64,000 bases of DNA, from the NCBI RefSeq assembly GCF_009649955.1, contig NZ_CP045875.1:2503501-2567500 (forward strand), written 5' to 3'. Every line of letters begins with the position of its first letter. Positions within the stretch are counted from its first letter, which is position 1. A program made the translations under genes and the position numbers. Below are positions 63,474 to 64,000 of the stretch, piece by piece. Source of the DNA: Heliorestis convoluta (GTDB lineage: Bacteria; Bacillota; Desulfitobacteriia; Heliobacteriales; Heliobacteriaceae). The notes beneath the pieces are model-generated. The model was not told the DNA's origin, made no database searches, and was given only the letters and a program-made list of their open reading frames with translations.

Positions 63474-64000
63474 ATGGAACAAGAATTGAATGAACTGTTG
63501 CGCATACGAAGAGAAAAACTACAAGAGCTTCAACAAAAGGGGATGAATCCTTTTGGTGACACCTATGAAGTAACTCATCAAGCTCAAAACATCGTAGACA
63601 ACTTCGAAACAATGGAAAAAGAATTTGTCTGCATGGCCGGTCGCTTGATGGCAAAACGCCATCAAGGAAAAGCAGGTTTTGGCAACCTGCAAGATTTCTC
63701 TGGCAACATTCAAATTTATGTGCGAAGAGATGAAGTGGGCGAGGAAGCCTATGAGATTTTTAAAAAAGCAGATATCGGCGATATCTATGGCATTAAAGGG
63801 CAGGTTTTCAAAACCCAAAAAGGAGAAATCTCCATTTGGGTTAAAGAGTTTACCATTCTGACCAAATCCTTGCACCCTCTTCCAGAAAAATGGCATGGTC
63901 TAAAAGACGTTGATTTGCGATATCGACAACGCTATGTTGACTTAATTGTAAATCCTGAAGTCAAACGGACTTTTGTCACAAGAAGCAAGATTATACGGGC
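63474..64000 (+). CDS. lysS: Lysyl-tRNA synthetase, 5' part (runs off the window)
   Basis: The first 175 codons of a class II lysyl-tRNA synthetase. The ATG at 63474 follows AGGAGG. The N-terminal helix (NELLRIRREKLQEL), GMNPFGDTYEV, the OB-fold anticodon-binding domain (MAGRLMAKR, GFGNLQD, GDIYGIKG) and the junction into the catalytic domain (DLRYRQRYVDL, then VKRTFVTRSKII) are all typical. The catalytic motifs 2 and 3 lie beyond the window. A terminator separates it from greA. Confidence 0.95.
   Translation, partial: MEQELNELLRIRREKLQELQQKGMNPFGDTYEVTHQAQNIVDNFETMEKEFVCMAGRLMAKRHQGKAGFGNLQDFSGNIQIYVRRDEVGEEAYEIFKKADIGDIYGIKGQVFKTQKGEISIWVKEFTILTKSLHPLPEKWHGLKDVDLRYRQRYVDLIVNPEVKRTFVTRSKIIR

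Noticed and set aside
1..64000. CRISPR arrays, insertion sequences, tRNA or rRNA genes
   Set aside because: No spaced direct repeats, transposase-like proteins or cloverleaf/CCA features were noticed on either strand; a tRNAscan or ISfinder run would be decisive.

Overview
This window comes from a heliobacterium, an anaerobic, endospore-forming Firmicute that makes bacteriochlorophyll g. It carries pshA (the homodimeric P800 reaction-centre core), a lipoprotein cytochrome c553 (petJ), a cytochrome bc complex with a diheme cytochrome c, bchG, both nitrogenase-like reductases (bchLNB and bchXYZ), the magnesium chelatase and a C30-type crtN. Sporulation genes (spoIIE and a SpoIIAA-like gene) are interleaved with them. 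By eye the base composition is AT-leaning (not counted), which fits low-GC genera such as Heliorestis better than H. modesticaldum. I do not assign a species.

Layout. 1-2630: 3' end of a Ppx/GppA phosphatase, converging on gatD-murT (lipid II amidation). 2.9-8.2 kb: hemA, petJ and the pet operon (a small membrane protein, petC, petB, petD, the diheme cytochrome, a second small membrane protein). 8.3-12.7 kb: tspO, bchJ, bchG, pshA. 12.9-27.6 kb: a tight co-directional run bchM-E-L-N-B-I-D-H-crtN that covers most steps from protoporphyrin IX to chlorophyllide plus carotenoid desaturation. 27.7-50.8 kb: housekeeping genes (spoIIE, tilS, ftsH, ndk, a STAS protein, a UbiB-like kinase, an SDR protein, a thioesterase, fhs, an HD protein, folP, folBK, panC, panD, nadA, nadB, nadC, birA, coaX, dus). 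50.9-55.3 kb, minus strand: bchY-bchZ-DUF2499(Ycf49)-DUF3593-bchX. 55.3-60.5 kb: a seven-heme lipoprotein cytochrome, an alpha/beta-hydrolase-like protein, three small proteins, a bile-acid-symporter-family transporter and a flavodoxin. 60.6-64 kb: a quinate-dehydrogenase-like protein, a homologue of cyanobacterial acyl-ACP reductase, greA and the 5' part of lysS.

How the genes work together. HemA opens tetrapyrrole synthesis. BchIDH, M, E and LNB carry protoporphyrin to chlorophyllide, BchXYZ makes the bacteriochlorin with its 8-ethylidene group, and BchG attaches the farnesyl tail. The pigment loads PshA. The PetCBD/diheme complex passes electrons from menaquinol to the tethered PetJ, which re-reduces P800. 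Many genes start at GTG or TTG; start sites were chosen from Shine-Dalgarno spacing and conserved N-termini.

Most notable: the uncharacterised DUF2499/DUF3593 pair, best known from cyanobacteria and plastids, sits inside the chlorophyllide reductase operon; an acyl-ACP-reductase homologue keeps the expected active-site cysteine; BchE ends in a duplicated Cys motif; bchH carries a single-base frameshift; and an apparent nadB-nadC fusion looks like the product of a second one-base frameshift. I saw no CRISPR array, insertion sequence, tRNA or rRNA.
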